Source of the DNA: Hydrogenophaga sp.
GTDB lineage: Bacteria; Pseudomonadota; Gammaproteobacteria; Burkholderiales; Burkholderiaceae_C
Direction of reading: 5' to 3'
Length of the DNA stretch: 5,382 bases
Assembly: GCA_020047875.1 (NCBI GenBank)
Contig: JAIFNE010000039.1
Span: forward strand, 1-5,382
Shown here: positions 5,127 through 5,382 of the stretch, one piece after another
Layout of the letters: each line of letters starts with the position of its first letter
How positions within the stretch are numbered: position 1 is the first letter of the stretch
Made by a program: the position numbers and the translations under genes
The notes under the pieces: model-generated
The model's input: only the letters and a program-made list of their open reading frames with translations
Database searches by the model: none
Told to the model about the DNA's origin: nothing

Positions 5127-5382
5127 ATGCTGAATTTCTTGTTTCGTCGCGTTCTCTACACGCTGCCCATCATGTTGGGTGTGGCACTGGTCTGCTTTGC
5201 ACTGGTGCATGTGTCGCCAGGGGATCCGCTGGTGTCCATCTTGCCGCCCGATGCATCGGTCGAGTTGCAGGCCCAGTTGCTGGAGCTGTACGGCTTCAAC
5301 CGCTCTTACCCCGAGCAGTTCGTGAGCTGGGTCTGGCGCGCATTGCAGGGCGATCTTGGTACCTCGATCGCGTCCGGCCGTG
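5127..5382 (+). CDS. DppB/OppB-type ABC transporter permease, N-terminal part (3' end outside window)
   Basis: The first 85 codons of an inner-membrane permease of the dipeptide/oligopeptide importer class are present. The start MLNFLFRRVLYTLPIMLGVAL followed by VCFALVHVSPGDPL is the standard DppB opening: a short basic lead (RR), the first membrane helix at about 8-29, and the conserved hxxPGDP motif (residues 32-35, PGDP). After it come the usual periplasmic segment with ELQAQLLELYGFNRSYPEQFVSW and the family's GDLGTS (76-81). The gene follows the binding-protein gene by 79 bases, with no apparent promoter or strong terminator between. The bases before ATG 5127 contain no good Shine-Dalgarno, and no alternative in-frame start better fits the family. 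It should pair with a DppC-type permease and ATPases further right. The remaining three-quarters of the protein is not visible. Confidence 0.92.
   Translation, partial: MLNFLFRRVLYTLPIMLGVALVCFALVHVSPGDPLVSILPPDASVELQAQLLELYGFNRSYPEQFVSWVWRALQGDLGTSIASGR

Overview
The window looks like a chromosomal stretch from a GC-rich betaproteobacterium. Comamonadaceae or related Burkholderiales is my best guess, from protein wording, base composition and gene set; it is not proven. I see no RNA genes, insertion sequences, CRISPR arrays or phage genes.

Left block, 1-2309, all on +: the 3' end of a hydroxymethylglutaryl-CoA lyase gene (leucine degradation); a LysE/RhtB-type exporter gene that is frameshifted by a short deletion; a YbaK/EbsC-type aminoacyl-tRNA deacylase; a small four-cysteine DUF1289 protein overlapping it by ATGA; and a DsbA-fold 2-hydroxychromene-2-carboxylate isomerase-like protein. 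Spacing is tight apart from 45 bases after the broken exporter, where a GC-only hairpin covers the stop codon.

Right block, 2321-5382: an Asp/Glu/hydantoin racemase-family gene on -, converging on the left block, and a divergent ABC importer operon on +. The operon begins with a family 5 (Dpp/Opp-type) periplasmic binding protein, followed by the first 85 codons of a DppB-type permease that runs off the window.

The most informative part is the 324-base divergent intergenic region (3053-3376). It holds a textbook sigma-54 (RpoN) -24/-12 promoter facing the importer (TGGCAC-N5-TTGCA). A perfect 12-bp palindrome, TTTGTATACAAA, lies just upstream of the racemase, and a 13/14 copy of its TTGTATACAAAAAG stretch overlaps the sigma-54 -12 element. 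Two inverted repeats sit where sigma-54 activators usually bind. I infer a transport-plus-racemase module for a nitrogenous compound (hydantoin, ureide, amide or short peptide), switched on by an enhancer-binding protein and perhaps also controlled by a GntR-type regulator. The substrate cannot be read from the sequence. No clearly undescribed system is visible; the regulatory layout and the exporter lesion are the points to follow up.
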